Source: AP-15 sp963814865 (GTDB lineage: Bacteria; Pseudomonadota; Alphaproteobacteria; ATCC43930; CGMCC-115725). Taken from it: 64,000 nt of DNA. The translations under genes were made by a program, and so were the position numbers. Location of the stretch: NCBI GenBank assembly GCA_963814865.1, contig CAWFEN010000015.1, positions 230,434 to 294,433 on the forward strand, written 5' to 3'. This document shows positions 1 to 10,254 of the stretch, in pieces. Under the pieces are notes generated by a model that had not been told where the DNA came from, made no database searches, and worked only from the letters and a program-made list of their open reading frames with translations. Numbering within the stretch: position 1 is the first letter of the stretch; the number at the start of each line of letters is the position of its first letter.

Positions 1-1
1 G

Positions 2-357
2 GGTGAACTGGTTGTCGTCACGCCGCCCGAACCGCTCGCGAGCTTTCTCGCCGATCGCCGCTACCTGCCGCTAGGCGTGCCACTGCTGAAGCACATCCTC
101 GCGCTTCCGCGGCAGACCGTCTGCCGGATCGGCGACACCATCAGCATCGATGGCGTGGCTGTCGGACGCGCGCTCCTACGCGACCGGCGCCGCCGCTCGT
201 TGCCCGCCTGGCAAGGCTGCCGAGCGATCCGTGACGGCGAGGTCTTCCTGATGAACCGCCGGCCCGCCACTCCCTTGATGGCCGTTATTTCGGCCCGCTT
301 CCTGCCGCCGCCATCACCGGCCGGGCGGATCCCCTCTGGATCAACAACAGGAACTGA
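2..357 (+). pseudogene. traF: TraF-like S26 signal peptidase (module A), 5' truncated by window edge, frameshifted
   Basis: C-terminal part of a conjugative-transfer S26 peptidase of the TraF family, which matures or cyclises pilin in the periplasm. The frame opens at base 2 (GELVVVTPPEPLASF) and contains the family stretches ILALPRQTVCRIGD and GEVFLMNRR. After MNRRPA the family C-terminus (SLDGRYFGPLPAAAITGR, ending at the tga at 355-357) continues in another frame, so one base appears to be missing near 270-275. The copy at 30206 has the same lesion at the same site. The lytic transglycosylase starts 2 bases after the stop. The N-terminus with its membrane anchor lies outside the window. 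Family identification is firm; activity is doubtful. Confidence 0.8.
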
Positions 358-359
358 CG

Positions 360-1199
360 ATGCAGCCGATCTGCGAGCAGCGCACGGCGGGACCGGTATC
401 CCTGCGCCCAAACTCATTCTCCTTCCCGGTCATCTCTTGTTTGCTGGCGTGTCGCGCGAAAACAATTCGCTGGCATCGCTTCGCTGGCCGCCTCTGCCTC
501 GGGATCGCGCTGCTGTCGGCGCTCGGCGCACATGCTGCTGACGCTGGCACCGCCTCGGCAAGTGCGCGCGGCGCATTCGAAAGCGGCGATCCGTTCGCCG
601 CGTGGATCGCTGAGGCAGCGCGCCGGTTCGACATTCCGGCGTCCTGGGTTCGCGATGTGATGCGCGTCGAAAGCCGCGGTGACGCACGCGCCGTGTCGCC
701 CAAAGGCGCCATGGGGCTGATGCAGCTGATGCCCCAGACCTGGGCCGACCTGCGCCTTCGCTACGGTCTGGGCGGCGACCCGTTCGATCCTCGCGACAAC
801 ATCTTGGCCGGCGCTGCCTATCTGCGGGAGCTGCACGATCGCTTCGGAGATGCGGGCTTTCTCGCCGCCTATAACGCCGGCCCGGCGCGCTATCAGGCGT
901 TCCTCGCGACCGGCCGACCGCTGCCCGACGAGACGCGCGCTTACCTCGGCGCGCTTGCTCCGCTGACCACCGGCGGCGCCGCCGAGACACGTCGGGCGGT
1001 TACGTCGGAGGTGCCATCGTGGGCCGGCGCGCCGCTCATCGTGCCGCTCGCGGCCCATTCTTCGATCGCACATGGCCCGTCGTCTGCTGTGCAGCACGAG
1101 CGCCGATCGGCTGTCGCTCGGGTGGCGGATTTGACCGGCTTCGTGGCGCAGTCGGCCGGCCTGTTTGTCGCCGTCTCGCATCGAATTTCGACGCCATGA
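360..1199 (+). CDS. Lytic transglycosylase, VirB1-like (module A)
   Basis: Cleaves peptidoglycan so that the mating-channel machinery can cross the wall. The protein has 279 residues. A hydrophobic N-terminal stretch around LGIALLSALGAHAADA reads as a signal peptide, followed by an SLT/lysozyme-like domain at about residues 80-190: SWVRDVMRVESRGD with the catalytic Glu, then KGAMGLMQLMPQTW, NILAGAAYL and AAYNAGP, all typical of the family. The C-terminal 80 residues are low in recognisable features. The ATG is 2 bases after the traF stop, which suggests co-transcription. The copy at 30724 is about 95% identical by eye but broken, so this may be the only intact version in the window. Confidence 0.88.
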   Translation: MQPICEQRTAGPVSLRPNSFSFPVISCLLACRAKTIRWHRFAGRLCLGIALLSALGAHAADAGTASASARGAFESGDPFAAWIAEAARRFDIPASWVRDVMRVESRGDARAVSPKGAMGLMQLMPQTWADLRLRYGLGGDPFDPRDNILAGAAYLRELHDRFGDAGFLAAYNAGPARYQAFLATGRPLPDETRAYLGALAPLTTGGAAETRRAVTSEVPSWAGAPLIVPLAAHSSIAHGPSSAVQHERRSAVARVADLTGFVAQSAGLFVAVSHRISTP

Positions 1200-1450
1200 G
1201 CACGGATGCACCGGATCGCGGGTTGGCGGGCAGTGTCGCGCTGTCGGCGGTGATGGGGCGGGTGGGGTGGAACGCGACCCACGGACGGCAAGATAAAGGC
1301 CGTGCCGGCTCTGGCGGTCGTGTGCCGCGGCTGTGCCTGGTTTCAAGGGCTGGCACTTCCCCAACCGTGCCGGCGCTTCAGCTTGAAACGCGAACCATTT
1401 CAACGGCCCAAGAGCCAGCACCCCGTCTTTCACTGGAGCCAAAGGTATGA
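1196..1450 (+). CDS. Small ORF between transglycosylase and relaxase
   Basis: Not recognised. The ATG overlaps the transglycosylase stop (ATGA) and the stop overlaps the relaxase start (ATGA), as in a translationally coupled gene of 84 codons. The first 18 residues are nearly the same in module B (MST-APDRGLAGSV--SA from 31563), but the reading frame then diverges and module B does not preserve the rest. It may be a decayed gene, or a conserved DNA region such as an oriT-type site in front of the relaxase that happens to be open here. Confidence 0.3.
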   Translation: MSTDAPDRGLAGSVALSAVMGRVGWNATHGRQDKGRAGSGGRVPRLCLVSRAGTSPTVPALQLETRTISTAQEPAPRLSLEPKV

Positions 1451-3195
1451 TCACCCGCGACGACGATCTGCGCGTCCGGGCCGGTCGCATCGGCCACGGC
1501 AACCGCGGTGCCAGGCGCCCGAAGACCTTTGTCGGCGAGGTGATGCGCGCCGCGAAGAAGGCCGGGCATACGGGCAGAGGCTTCGGTCGCGCCGCGAGCG
1601 GGCGGTCGACGTTCGGGCGTGGCCGGCGGGCGGCGCTGCTCCTCTCGATGCACTCGCCGGGACGGCGCGTCGTCGTCATGGCGCGCGTCGTCCGCCAGCA
1701 CGGTAAGCGGTTCCGGTCGGCGCCGCTCGGCAAACACATCACCTACCTGAAGCGCGAGGGCGTCACCCGCGATGGGGCAAACGCGAGGGTGTTCGACGCG
1801 CGCTCCGATGACGCCGACACCAAGGCCTTCGGCGAGCGCTGCGAAAATGACCGTCATCACTTCAGGTTCACGATCTCTCCCGAGGACGCCGCCCGGATGC
1901 AGGATCTGCGGGCCTTCACGCGCGAGCTGATGGCCGACGCCGAGCACGACCTCGGGACGGAGCTCGACTGGGTCGCGGTCGATCACTGGAATACCGACAA
2001 CCCGCATGTCCACATCCTGATCCGCGGCCGTGGCGATGACGGCGAGAACCTCGTCATCAGCCGCGATTATATCAGCCGCGGCTTTCGGGCCCGCGCCGCC
2101 GAGCGCGTCACCTTGGAGCTGGGGCCACGCAGCGAGATCGAGGTCCGCTCCGCCCTAGAACGCGAAGTGGAGGCCGAGCGCTGGACCAGCCTCGACCGGG
2201 CGCTGCAGGACGTGGCCGACGAGGGAGGAGGTGCTGCGGATCTGCGACCCGGTGCAGGCGGTGAGGACCCGGAACTGCGCCGGCTGATGCTCGGCCGCGC
2301 GGCGAAGCTGGAGCGCCTCGGCCTGGCCGACAAGTTAGGCTCCGGCTTGTGGACGCTGAAGCCAGGCATCGAACAGACGCTGCGCGATCTCGGCATCCGC
2401 GGCGACATCATCAAGACGATGCACCGGGCGATGACCGGCGCCGGTCGCGAGCCCGATTTCTCGGAGTTCGCATTGCACGGCGAGAGACCCACCGTTCCCG
2501 TCCTCGGCCGGCTTGTTGCGCGAGGCCTTCTCGACGAGCTGGAGGGTTCGGCTTACGCGATCGTCGAAGGTGTCGACGGCCGCACACATCATCTTCGGTT
2601 CTCCGATCTCGAGATGACGGGCGATGCCGAGCCGGGTGCTGTCGTTGAAGCGCGCTCCTACCAGGATGCGAAAGGCCGGCCGCGCCTCGCGCTCGCGACC
2701 CGATCGGATCTCTCGATCGAGGCCCAGGTCACCGCGACGGGCGCCACCTGGCTCGACCGGCAGCTCCTCGCGCGCGAGCCGGCCATAACCGGGGGCAGGT
2801 TCGGCGCCGAGGTGCGCGACGCGATGGAGCGCCGGGTCGAGCGCCTCATCGAAGAAGGGCTCGCGCGCCGGCAGGGACAGCGGATCGTGTTCGCGCGCGA
2901 CCTCCTCGAAACGCTGCGGCGTCGCGAGCTGGACGAAGCGGTTTCACGGCTTTCGGAGGAAACAGGCCTACCTCATCAGCCTTCCGGCGAGGGGGAATAC
3001 GTCTCCGGCGCCTACAGGCAACGCGTCACTCTGGCCTCTGGCCGGTTTGCGATGATCGACGATGGGCACGGCTTCCAGCTCGTGCCCTGGCGGCCGGCGC
3101 TCGAACAGCAGCTCGGCCGGCACGTCGCCGGCGTCATGATGCCGGGCGGGCGGGTGGATTGGGACTTCGGCAGGAGTCGAGATCTCGGTTTATAG
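1447..3195 (+). CDS. rlxS: RlxS/VirD2-like relaxase with DUF3363 (module A)
   Basis: Nicks the element at oriT and pilots the single strand into the recipient. The protein has 582 residues. The relaxase core covers about residues 75-225, with a candidate catalytic Tyr100 in HITYLKREGVTRDG and a three-histidine metal motif at H180/H187/H189 (HWNTDNPHVHILIRG). A DUF3363-type C-terminal part runs from about residue 225 to the end. The N-terminal 60 residues are basic and rich in Gly and Arg. The ORF is intact. The ATG overlaps the small upstream ORF. The paralogue at 31816-33571 is roughly 80% similar, much less than the traF-transglycosylase part of the two modules. TraG lies downstream, as expected for a relaxase and its coupling protein. 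Confidence 0.9.
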   Translation: MITRDDDLRVRAGRIGHGNRGARRPKTFVGEVMRAAKKAGHTGRGFGRAASGRSTFGRGRRAALLLSMHSPGRRVVVMARVVRQHGKRFRSAPLGKHITYLKREGVTRDGANARVFDARSDDADTKAFGERCENDRHHFRFTISPEDAARMQDLRAFTRELMADAEHDLGTELDWVAVDHWNTDNPHVHILIRGRGDDGENLVISRDYISRGFRARAAERVTLELGPRSEIEVRSALEREVEAERWTSLDRALQDVADEGGGAADLRPGAGGEDPELRRLMLGRAAKLERLGLADKLGSGLWTLKPGIEQTLRDLGIRGDIIKTMHRAMTGAGREPDFSEFALHGERPTVPVLGRLVARGLLDELEGSAYAIVEGVDGRTHHLRFSDLEMTGDAEPGAVVEARSYQDAKGRPRLALATRSDLSIEAQVTATGATWLDRQLLAREPAITGGRFGAEVRDAMERRVERLIEEGLARRQGQRIVFARDLLETLRRRELDEAVSRLSEETGLPHQPSGEGEYVSGAYRQRVTLASGRFAMIDDGHGFQLVPWRPALEQQLGRHVAGVMMPGGRVDWDFGRSRDLGL

Positions 3196-3240
3196 TCGCA
3201 GGTCTATCCCGAGGCGCGGTGCACCGCGCGCAGATTGCCG

Positions 3241-4645
3241 ATGGCGAAATCGAAGCTCCTGACCGTGGAAGCCCTGGCGCAACTCGGGCCCGAGCGGCTG
3301 GCGGCCCTCCTGCTCGACGCGGCGGAGCATGACGCCGCCTTGGCCCGCACCCTGCGGATCGCCATTGCGAGCGGCAACGGCGCCGCCTCGGTGGCGGCAG
3401 AGATCGATGCCGAAATCAAGCGCCTGAAGCGCGGCAGGAGCTTCCTGGATCGGGATCGCGTCGCCGTCGTTGCACGCGACCTGTCCAGGCTGTGCGGCGC
3501 GATCGAGGGTCCGCTCGCCAAAGCCGATCCCGAGATGGCGCTTGAACGTCTGTTCGACGTCATCGATCTCGCTCCGAATCTGCTCGACCGCAGCGACGAC
3601 AGCGACGGGCACATCGGCGAGACGATCCGCGCAGCGTGCACAGCCGCGGCCGAAATCGCCAAACGGGCGGATTTCGGTCTTCCCGGCCAAGCGCTCGGCC
3701 TTTCGCGCCTGGCAGACCTATTTCTGCGACGAATACGGCGTCGCCGACGGGATCATCGCGGACTTCGCGCGGGCCTTGGATAAGCCGGTGCGTGCGGCAC
3801 TCCGGTCCTGGACAGAGGCCGGGATCGCGCACCTGCCGGCGCCGACCGATCCCGACTCCGGTGCCGAACGCCTGCGCGAATGGAGGTTGATCCGCGCCCT
3901 CGCCGACATCGCGGACGCGGAGGGCGATGTCGATGCCTTCTGCGCGGCACAGCAGCGCCTCGGCCCGCGGGTGCGCGACGACGCCGGCATGGCGCGCCGG
4001 CTGCTCGATGCCGGACGCGCCGCTGAAGCGTACGCGATCATCGAAATCGCCGAGCCGAACCCGGCGAAGAACGAAACCGCGCTGGCCGATCTGAAGATTG
4101 CCGCATTGACCGAACTCGGCCGGCACGACGAGGCGCAGGCGCTGCGCTGGGCGGAGTTCACCCGAGGCTTGCGCGAGGAGCCGCTGCGCGAACTGCTGCG
4201 GCGGCTGCCGGATTTTGCCGATGTGGAAAAGGAGCGGGAAGCCCTGTCTTTCGCGGCGGCATATCGCGATCCGCACCGCGCGCTCGAATTTCTCGCGGCC
4301 TGGCCCGATCCGCGCCGCGCCGCTTCCGTCGTCGGGGACCGCCTGGCGGAGATCGACGGGGACGCGTACTGGGTCCTCGGGCCTGCCGCAGAACGGCTCG
4401 AAGCCAAGGAACCGCTTGCCGCGATCCTGCTCTACCGCAAGATGATCGAATTCGCCCTCGATCGCGCCCGCTCGAGCCGATACGGACATGCGGCTCGGCA
4501 TCTGCGCAGCTGCGCCTGGCTCGCGCAGCAGGTCGGTGATTGGCACGGCCATCTTCCGCACGCCGATTACGTCCCGGCCCTACGGCGCCGGCATGGGCGC
4601 AAGATCGGGTTCTGGAGCCGCTTCGACAGCGGCGAGACCGAGTGA
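3241..4645 (+). pseudogene. DUF6880 family protein, frameshifted
   Basis: Cytoplasmic helical-repeat protein of unknown function, about 467 residues if the frame is restored. The first frame (from ATG 3241, MAKSKLLTVEALAQLG) runs to LADLFL near 3720. The second frame resumes with CDEYGVADGIIADFARAL and ends at 4645 with the typical DUF6880 C-terminus (ARSSRYGHAARHL, then HGRKIGFWSRF). Removing one T from the TTT near 3720-3722 joins the halves exactly, so a single-base insertion (real or a sequencing error) is likely. It sits between the relaxase and traG in module A. Module B has 26.5 kb of cargo at this position and no copy of this gene. Confidence 0.72.
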
Positions 4646-4790
4646 TCGGCCTCCGGCGGTCACGGCGGAAAAGCGCGACCCGGTATTTGTGCGACACCGC
4701 CCGCCGCAACGCGATCGATCGCCGACCGGCGTTGAATTCCGAAGCCCATGCGCCTCTCTTGAGCGACGGCTTGCTCGCTTTGGACTGCAC

Positions 4791-6774
4791 ATGTCCGGGA
4801 CCAAGATCCTCTGGGGCCAAGTGCTGCTCGTCAGCAGCGTCGTGCTCGCCTTCCTGTGGGCGGCGACGGAATGGACGGCATGGCGGCTCGGCTTCCAGCC
4901 GCAGCTCGGCCCGGCCTGGTTCGGCATTTTCGGCTGGCCTTTCTACGAGCCGGCGGGGTTCTTCTGGTGGTGGTTCGCCTATGACGCCTATGCCCACGAC
5001 ATTTTCGTCGAGGGCGGCTTTATCGCGGCATCGGGAGGAGCTTCAGCGTTTGTCGTCGCAGTGACGATGTCCGTCTGGCGGGCGCGCGAGGCGAAGCGGA
5101 TCACGACATACGGGTCGGCGCGCTGGGCCGAAAAGAGGGAGATCCGGCGGGCGAAGCTGCTCAAGCCGAACGGCGTCATTCTCGGGCGCTGGCAGGATCG
5201 CTATCTTCGCCATGATGGTCCCGAGCACGTGCTGTGCTTCGCGCCGACCCGCAGCGGCAAGGGCGTCGGCCTCGTCGTCCCGACGCTGCTGACCTGGCCC
5301 GGGTCGGTAATCGTCCACGACATCAAGGGCGAGAACTGGGCGCTGACATCCGGCTGGCGTGCCCGCTTCGGGCGCGTGCTCCTGTTCGACCCGACGAATC
5401 CGGAGAGTGCGGCCTACAACCCACTCCTCGAGGTTCGCCGCGGCGAGTGGGAGGTACGCGATGTCCAGAACATCGCCGATGTCCTCGTCGACCCCGAGGG
5501 CGCGCTGGAGCGCCGGAACCACTGGGAAAAAACGAGCCACTCGCTGCTGGTCGGCGCCATCCTTCACGTGCTTTACGCCGAACCCGACAAGACTCTGGCC
5601 GGTGTCGCCAATTTCCTCTCCGACCCCCGGCGCCCGATAGACACGACCTTGGAAGGGATGATGAAGACGCCGCATCTCGGGGAGCGCGGCGTCCATCCCG
5701 TCGTCGCGAGTGCCGCGCGCGAGCTGCTGAACAAGAGCGCCAACGAACGCTCGGGTGTGCTCTCGACCGCGATGTCGTTTCTCGGCCTCTACCGTGATCC
5801 TGTGGTGGCCGGCGTGACGCGGCAATGCGACTGGCACATCCGCGACCTCGTCGAAGGCGATAACCCCGCGACCCTCTACCTCGTCGTGCCGCCTTCGGAC
5901 ATCAGCCGCACCAAGCCGCTTATTCGCCTTCTCCTCAATCAGATCGGACGGCGCTTGACCGAGAAGCTCGACACGAATCCCCAGCGCCACCGCCTGTTGC
6001 TGATGCTCGACGAGTTCCCCGCACTTGGGCGCCTCGACTTCTTTGAGAGCACGCTCGCGTTCATGGCCGGCTACGGCATCAAGAGCCTCCTTATCGCGCA
6101 GTCACTCAATCAGATCGAGAAGGCCTACGGCGCCAATCACTCGATCCTCGACAACTGCCATGTCCGGGTCAGCTTCGCGACAAACGACGAGCGCACCGCC
6201 AAGCGGGTCTCGGACGCGCTCGGCACGGCGACCGAGTTGCGCGCGATGCGCAACTACGCGGGCCATCGGCTGAGCCCGTGGCTCGGCCATCTAATGGTGT
6301 CCCGGCAGGAGACCTCGCGGGCACTGCTGACACCCGGCGAGGTCATGCAGCTTCCGCCGGACGAGGAGTTGGTCATGATCTCAAGCTGCCCGCCGATCCG
6401 AGGCAAGAAGGCCCGGTACTATGAAGACCCGCAGCTGCAGGTGCGCATCTTGCCGCCGCCTACGGCGACCGCCGTTGCCACTTCAGACCGCCGCAACCAT
6501 GGGATCTCAGAAGTCACCGATGACTGGGCGGCTGCGGCTGTGGCTCGATCCGCGAACGGTAAAGCCGCCGACACGGCCAATTCCGGCATCCGCCGCGAGC
6601 CCGAACTGTCCCGGCACGAGGACATCGCGCCGCCGCCACGCCCGGCGGTTCGAAGAGTTCGAGCCGTTCGAAGATACCGATGACGACGCCCAGCGGGTTC
6701 GCGCGATGCAGCGCCAGATGCGGGGGATCGCGCGCCAGGCGGCGCTCGACCCGGCCGACAACCTGGGTCTTTGA
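4791..6774 (+). CDS. traG: TraG/VirD4-type coupling protein (module A), C-terminus frameshifted
   Basis: Inner-membrane ATPase that links the relaxosome to the type IV secretion channel. ATG 4791 is chosen because the protein then begins MSGTKILWGQVLLVS, matching the module B copy. Two membrane segments lie at about residues 8-25 and 72-95. Walker A is APTRSGKGVG (residues 151-160) and Walker B is LLMLDEFPALG (about 403-413). The main frame stops at 6683, but the conserved tail (RRFEEFEPFED to LDPADNLGL) continues in the next frame to 6774, so there is a one-base shift near 6640. Only the last 40 residues are affected, so the protein may still work. The RHH gene follows 5 bases later. Confidence 0.9.
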
Positions 6775-6779
6775 GCCTC

Positions 6780-7202
6780 ATGCGCCTCAAGCGCACCTTC
6801 CGTTTGCCGCCCGAGTTGGCGAACCGGCTTGCCGATTACGCCTCGCGCAAGCGCGTCCCGCAGGGGCTCGTCGTCGAGACGGCCCTCGCGTCCTATCTTT
6901 CGCCCGATGCGGCCGAGCGCCTCGAGGCGGCGATCGCGCGCCGCCTCGATCGCATGGTGCGGCAGATCGAGCGCCTCGATCGTCATGTCACGATCTCGAA
7001 TGAGGCGATCGCGATCTTCGTGCGCTTCTGGGTGACGAATACCTCGCCCTTGCCAGAAGCAGCGCAACCGGCCGCGCAAGCCAAAGCCCGCGAGCGCTAT
7101 GAAGGATTCCTCGATGCGCTCGTGCGGCGGCTCGCCAGAGGTCGAACGCTCGCCGATGAAGTCTCGGCCGAGATCGCCGGCGGTCAAGATCGCCCCTGCT
7201 GA
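6780..7202 (+). CDS. Ribbon-helix-helix (CopG-like) protein next to traG (module A)
   Basis: Small DNA-binding protein of about 140 residues, usually found between traG and trbB in this ICE type. The N-terminus MRLKRTFRLPPELANRLADYA is a ribbon-helix-helix sequence. The rest is helical and charged (RRLDRMVRQIERLDRHV). ATG 6780 is preferred over the TTG at 6771 because the module B copy starts the same way. It may autoregulate the transfer operon. In module B it is followed by trbB; here trbB is absent and unrelated cargo begins, so this gene marks the right edge of module A. Confidence 0.82.
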   Translation: MRLKRTFRLPPELANRLADYASRKRVPQGLVVETALASYLSPDAAERLEAAIARRLDRMVRQIERLDRHVTISNEAIAIFVRFWVTNTSPLPEAAQPAAQAKARERYEGFLDALVRRLARGRTLADEVSAEIAGGQDRPC

Positions 7203-7280
7203 CGCCCCCCGAACGCTCTCCTTTCGAGAGTTGTCGGCGTATAGCGGTAATCGCGAAACTTATTCGGCTCGGGAAAGGGC

Positions 7281-7682
7281 ATGTCCAGGGATAAGCGTTC
7301 GCTCGATTTGCCGCGATCGGCCTCGACCACCCGCACATCTGGATGCAGGTCGAGTTCAAGCGCGATGCGGGGGCCGAACTTGTCGCTTTTCATGCCGACG
7401 ACGACAAATTGGCGAAGCCCTTCTCCGAACGGGTACCCGCAGACAAAGCGCTTCGATGATCCGCGCCGTATCCTCGAGGACGACGGCATTGCGCTCGTCA
7501 TCTCGGCCGCGATCCCATGCGAGCAGGCCGCGCTCGGCATTTCGGTCATGCGCCATGGTAAGGACTTCATGGTCGACAAGCCCGGGATGACCTCGCTCGC
7601 ACAGCTCGCGGCGGTGAGGGCTGCCGATGTCGAAGGCGAGGTGATCAGCGCTTGGACGCGCGGCATTTCTGCAGCGCGCTGA
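7281..7682 (+). pseudogene. Gfo/Idh/MocA-type dehydrogenase remnant
   Basis: N-terminal third of an NAD(P)-dependent sugar or cyclitol dehydrogenase. The recoverable peptides lie in two frames: RFAAIGLDHPHIWMQVEF, then LVAFHADDDKLAKPFSERVPA, then (other frame) ILEDDGIALVISAAIPCEQ and ISVMRHGKDFMVDKPGMT. The last contains the DKP motif of the family. At least two frameshifts are needed, and the ORF ends after about 130 residues where the family has about 350. It is a dead fragment at the junction between module A and cargo 1. Bases 7683-7923 hold nothing I can assign. Confidence 0.65.
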
Positions 7683-7923
7683 TAACCGCGCGGCGTCCGG
7701 AAGGAAAGGCTCCGCGGTGGCGCTGGAGCTCGCCACTCATCGCGGCATGGCTCGTCCGGCCTGGGCTGGAAATTATAGTTGACCGCCATAACCGCATTGC
7801 CGGACCCTCGGCCATGATGATGCGGCTAAGCCCGGCTCGGCGCATGGGCGCTGCCCGGTCGCGACGAGGGTCGCGCGCGAGAAAAGGTGCCCGGTGCCGC
7901 ATTTTGTCATGGAGATCTGAACC

Positions 7924-9343
7924 GTGCAGAATACCGACGAGATCTGGCGCCTGGTCGACGCCAAAAAGGGACCGTTCGAGCAGCTCAGCGACCAAGTCTG
8001 GGATACGCCGGAACTGTGCTACACGGAGTTCCGATCTTGCACCGAACACACGGCGCTATTGGAACGGCAAGGTTTCCGGGTGACGAAGAACGTCGCCGGC
8101 ATCCCCACTGGCGGTGGTCGGTGAAGCCGGCGAAGGCGGGCCGGTGATCGCCATCCTCGGCGAATATGACGCATTGCCAGGCTTGGGTCAGGAATCCGGC
8201 GTCGCCGAACCGAAGCCGCTGCCGGGCGACGGTCACGGCCATGGCTGCGGCCACAACCTGCTCGGCGCGGCGTCCATGCTGGCGGCGACTGCCGTCAAGG
8301 ACTACCTCGCCGCGCGCGGGATCGGAGGCCGCGTGCGCTACTACGGCTGCCCGGCCGAAGAAGGTGGTGCGGCCAAAGGCTTTATGGCGCGCGCCGGCGT
8401 CTTCAGCGATGTGGACGTGGCCATCTCCTGGCATCCGGCCGCATTCTCCGGCGTCAACGAAGCGATCTCGCTCGCCAACACCCGCATCGACTTCACCTTC
8501 CACGGTCGCGCCGCGCATGCCGCCGCCGCGCCGCATCTCGGCCGCAGCGCGCTCGATGCCGTCGAGCTGATGAATGTCGGTGTGAACTACATGCGTGAGC
8601 ATATGCCGTCGGATGCTCGCGTGCATTATGCGCTGCTGGATGCCGGCGGGATTGCCCCCAACGTGGTGCAGGCGCGCGCCAAGGTGCGCTACCTGATCCG
8701 TGCGAGCGATCTGCCGGAACTGACGCGGCTGGTCGAACGGGTGCGCAAGATCGCCCAAGGCGCGGCGCTTATGACCGAGACCCGAATGGAGTTGCAGGTG
8801 GTGAGCGCCGTCTCCAACCTCCTGGCCAACACGCCGCTGGAAAAGGCGATGTACGACCATCTGGTACGTCTCGGCCCACCACCGTTCGACGAGGCCGACC
8901 GGGCCGAAGCAGCCAAGTTCCAGGCGACGCTCACCGATGAGGATATCGCGTCGGCGTTTCGCCGGGTCGGCTTGCCGATGCGGCAGGGTGTGCCGCTGTG
9001 CGACCAGATCGTGCCGCTGGATGCCAAGAGCGCGCCGATGGTCGGCTCCACTGACGTCGGGGACGTCAGCTGGGTGGTGCCGACGGTGCAGGCGCGCGGT
9101 GCGACCTATGCCATCGGCACGCCGGGCCATTCCTGGCAGCTCACCGCGCAAGGCAAGCTGCCGGCGGCGCATAAAGGCTTGGCGCACGTTGCCAAGGTGA
9201 TGGCGGGTACGGCGATCGAGGTGATTCAGGACGAGGTGTTGCTGGCAAGGGCAAAGGCTGACCACCAGGCGCGTATCAGCCGGAACCCCTATGTCTGCCC
9301 GCTGCCGGACGACCTGGAGCCTCCGGTCAAGATGTCGGCGTAA
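7924..9343 (+). pseudogene. M20 family amidohydrolase, AbgB-like, frameshifted
   Basis: Zinc peptidase/aminoacylase of the type that hydrolyses aminobenzoyl-glutamate or other N-acyl amino acids. It starts at GTG 7924 (MQNTDEIWRLVDAKKGPFEQ). The first frame closes at 8124, and the second gives GEYDALPGLGQ, the metal site GDGHGHGCGHNLLG, CPAEEGG with the catalytic Glu, and a complete C-terminus to 9343. Removing one G near 8110-8112 (act-gcg-gtg) restores a product of about 472 residues. The dimerisation-domain His region (FHGRAAHAAAAPH) is intact. Apart from this single insertion it looks functional, so assembly error is a real alternative. Confidence 0.78.
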
Positions 9344-9429
9344 CCCCCGTCGGCGCGGATTTTTTCACGCCGACCGCGGCCGGAATACGGCTTCGGCCGA
9401 GTCAGAAGTTCACGGCATAATTTTCGCCT

Positions 9430-9529
9430 GTCATTGCGAGGACCCGCAGGCTTGACCCGCGGGGTCGAAGCAATCTCGATCCGCCGGTGCGAATCTGGCC
9501 CGAGATTGCTTCGCTTCGCTCGCAATGAC
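9430..9529. repeat. Interspersed palindromic repeat (TCATTGCGAG type)
   Basis: The left arm starts TCATTGCGAG at 9431 and ends GAAGCAATCTCG near 9478. The right arm from about 9500 is its reverse complement (CGAGATTGCTTC, ending CTCGCAATGA at 9529). This is the well-known CATTGCGAGCGAAGC palindrome seen between genes of many Alphaproteobacteria. It lies between two genes that converge (7924-9343 plus, 9604-10254 minus), so the RNA hairpin could act as a bidirectional terminator. Confidence 0.65.
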
Positions 9530-9603
9530 GGCATCGAGTTATTTCGAGAACTTCTGGCTCGGGACGCCCGCTCTAGCCCCTCAAATCTAGCGCATCCTGG
9601 ATT

Positions 9604-10254
9604 TTAGGGATTCACCCGTACGTACACCCCGGCGGAGCCCGGCGCATGCGTCATGGCCTGCCGCATGCGCGGCGAATTGGGCGAGGAATGTTGCTGTTGC
9701 TCCTTCCACTCCGGGCTTTCGGGCACGGCCGTACTGGCAAATTCGTAGACCGTGCTGTAGCCGCTGGTACCCTCGAGGACCCGGTAACGACGAGCGTAGA
9801 TCACTCCCGGCACCTTGCGGTACCCTGGCACATATTCCCCGCTGTACCAGGCGTTCCACTCCGCATCGACCTCGGCGGGGACGGACATGCGGCCAATCTG
9901 CAACACCGGCGCCATGCCACGCTCCGGCATTTCCAGGCCGTCCGGGTAAATCTGTTCCCCGACAATGCGTGTCAAATTCTTCCCAATCACGGACGGCGAG
10001 ACTTTCTGTCCCCACGGCGTCCGCGGCCGCTTGGTAAACGCCGGCGTCTGCATCACCGCCACGCTTTCCAGTTCATAGCATGCCAGGTACTGCGGGCCAC
10101 CCTTGACCGCCTCGTAGCGGGCCGCTGATAGAATGCCGGGCACCGACAGCAATTCCGGTAGGTGTTCCTTGTTATACCACTCGTTGAATTCCTGCACGTG
10201 CTGGGCGTCGATATCAACGTACACCATGAAAATCCCGCGACCTTTTTGTGCCAT
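9604..10254 (-). CDS. Tandem dimeric alpha/beta-barrel (EthD-like) protein
   Basis: A 216-residue protein made of two copies of a ferredoxin-like half-barrel. The motif EFNEWYNKEHLPELLSVPGI..ARY recurs as EWNAWYSGEYVPGYRKVPGV..ARRY. Such domains occur in small monooxygenases and EthD-type accessory proteins. No catalytic residues are evident and the substrate is unknown. ATG 10254 is preferred over the upstream in-frame start at 10311 because GGAG lies 9 bases before it. The neighbouring luciferase-like monooxygenase (10802) is divergent, which hints at a shared oxidative pathway. Confidence 0.6.
   Translation of the reverse strand: MAQKGRGIFMVYVDIDAQHVQEFNEWYNKEHLPELLSVPGILSAARYEAVKGGPQYLACYELESVAVMQTPAFTKRPRTPWGQKVSPSVIGKNLTRIVGEQIYPDGLEMPERGMAPVLQIGRMSVPAEVDAEWNAWYSGEYVPGYRKVPGVIYARRYRVLEGTSGYSTVYEFASTAVPESPEWKEQQQHSSPNSPRMRQAMTHAPGSAGVYVRVNP

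Noticed and set aside
250..357. Programmed ribosomal frameshift in traF
   Set aside because: No slippery heptamer or following stem is evident at the site; inherited mutation is simpler, so it is kept only as a remote alternative.
414..1742. 442-codon minus-strand ORF
   Set aside because: Antisense to the transglycosylase and relaxase; no domain.
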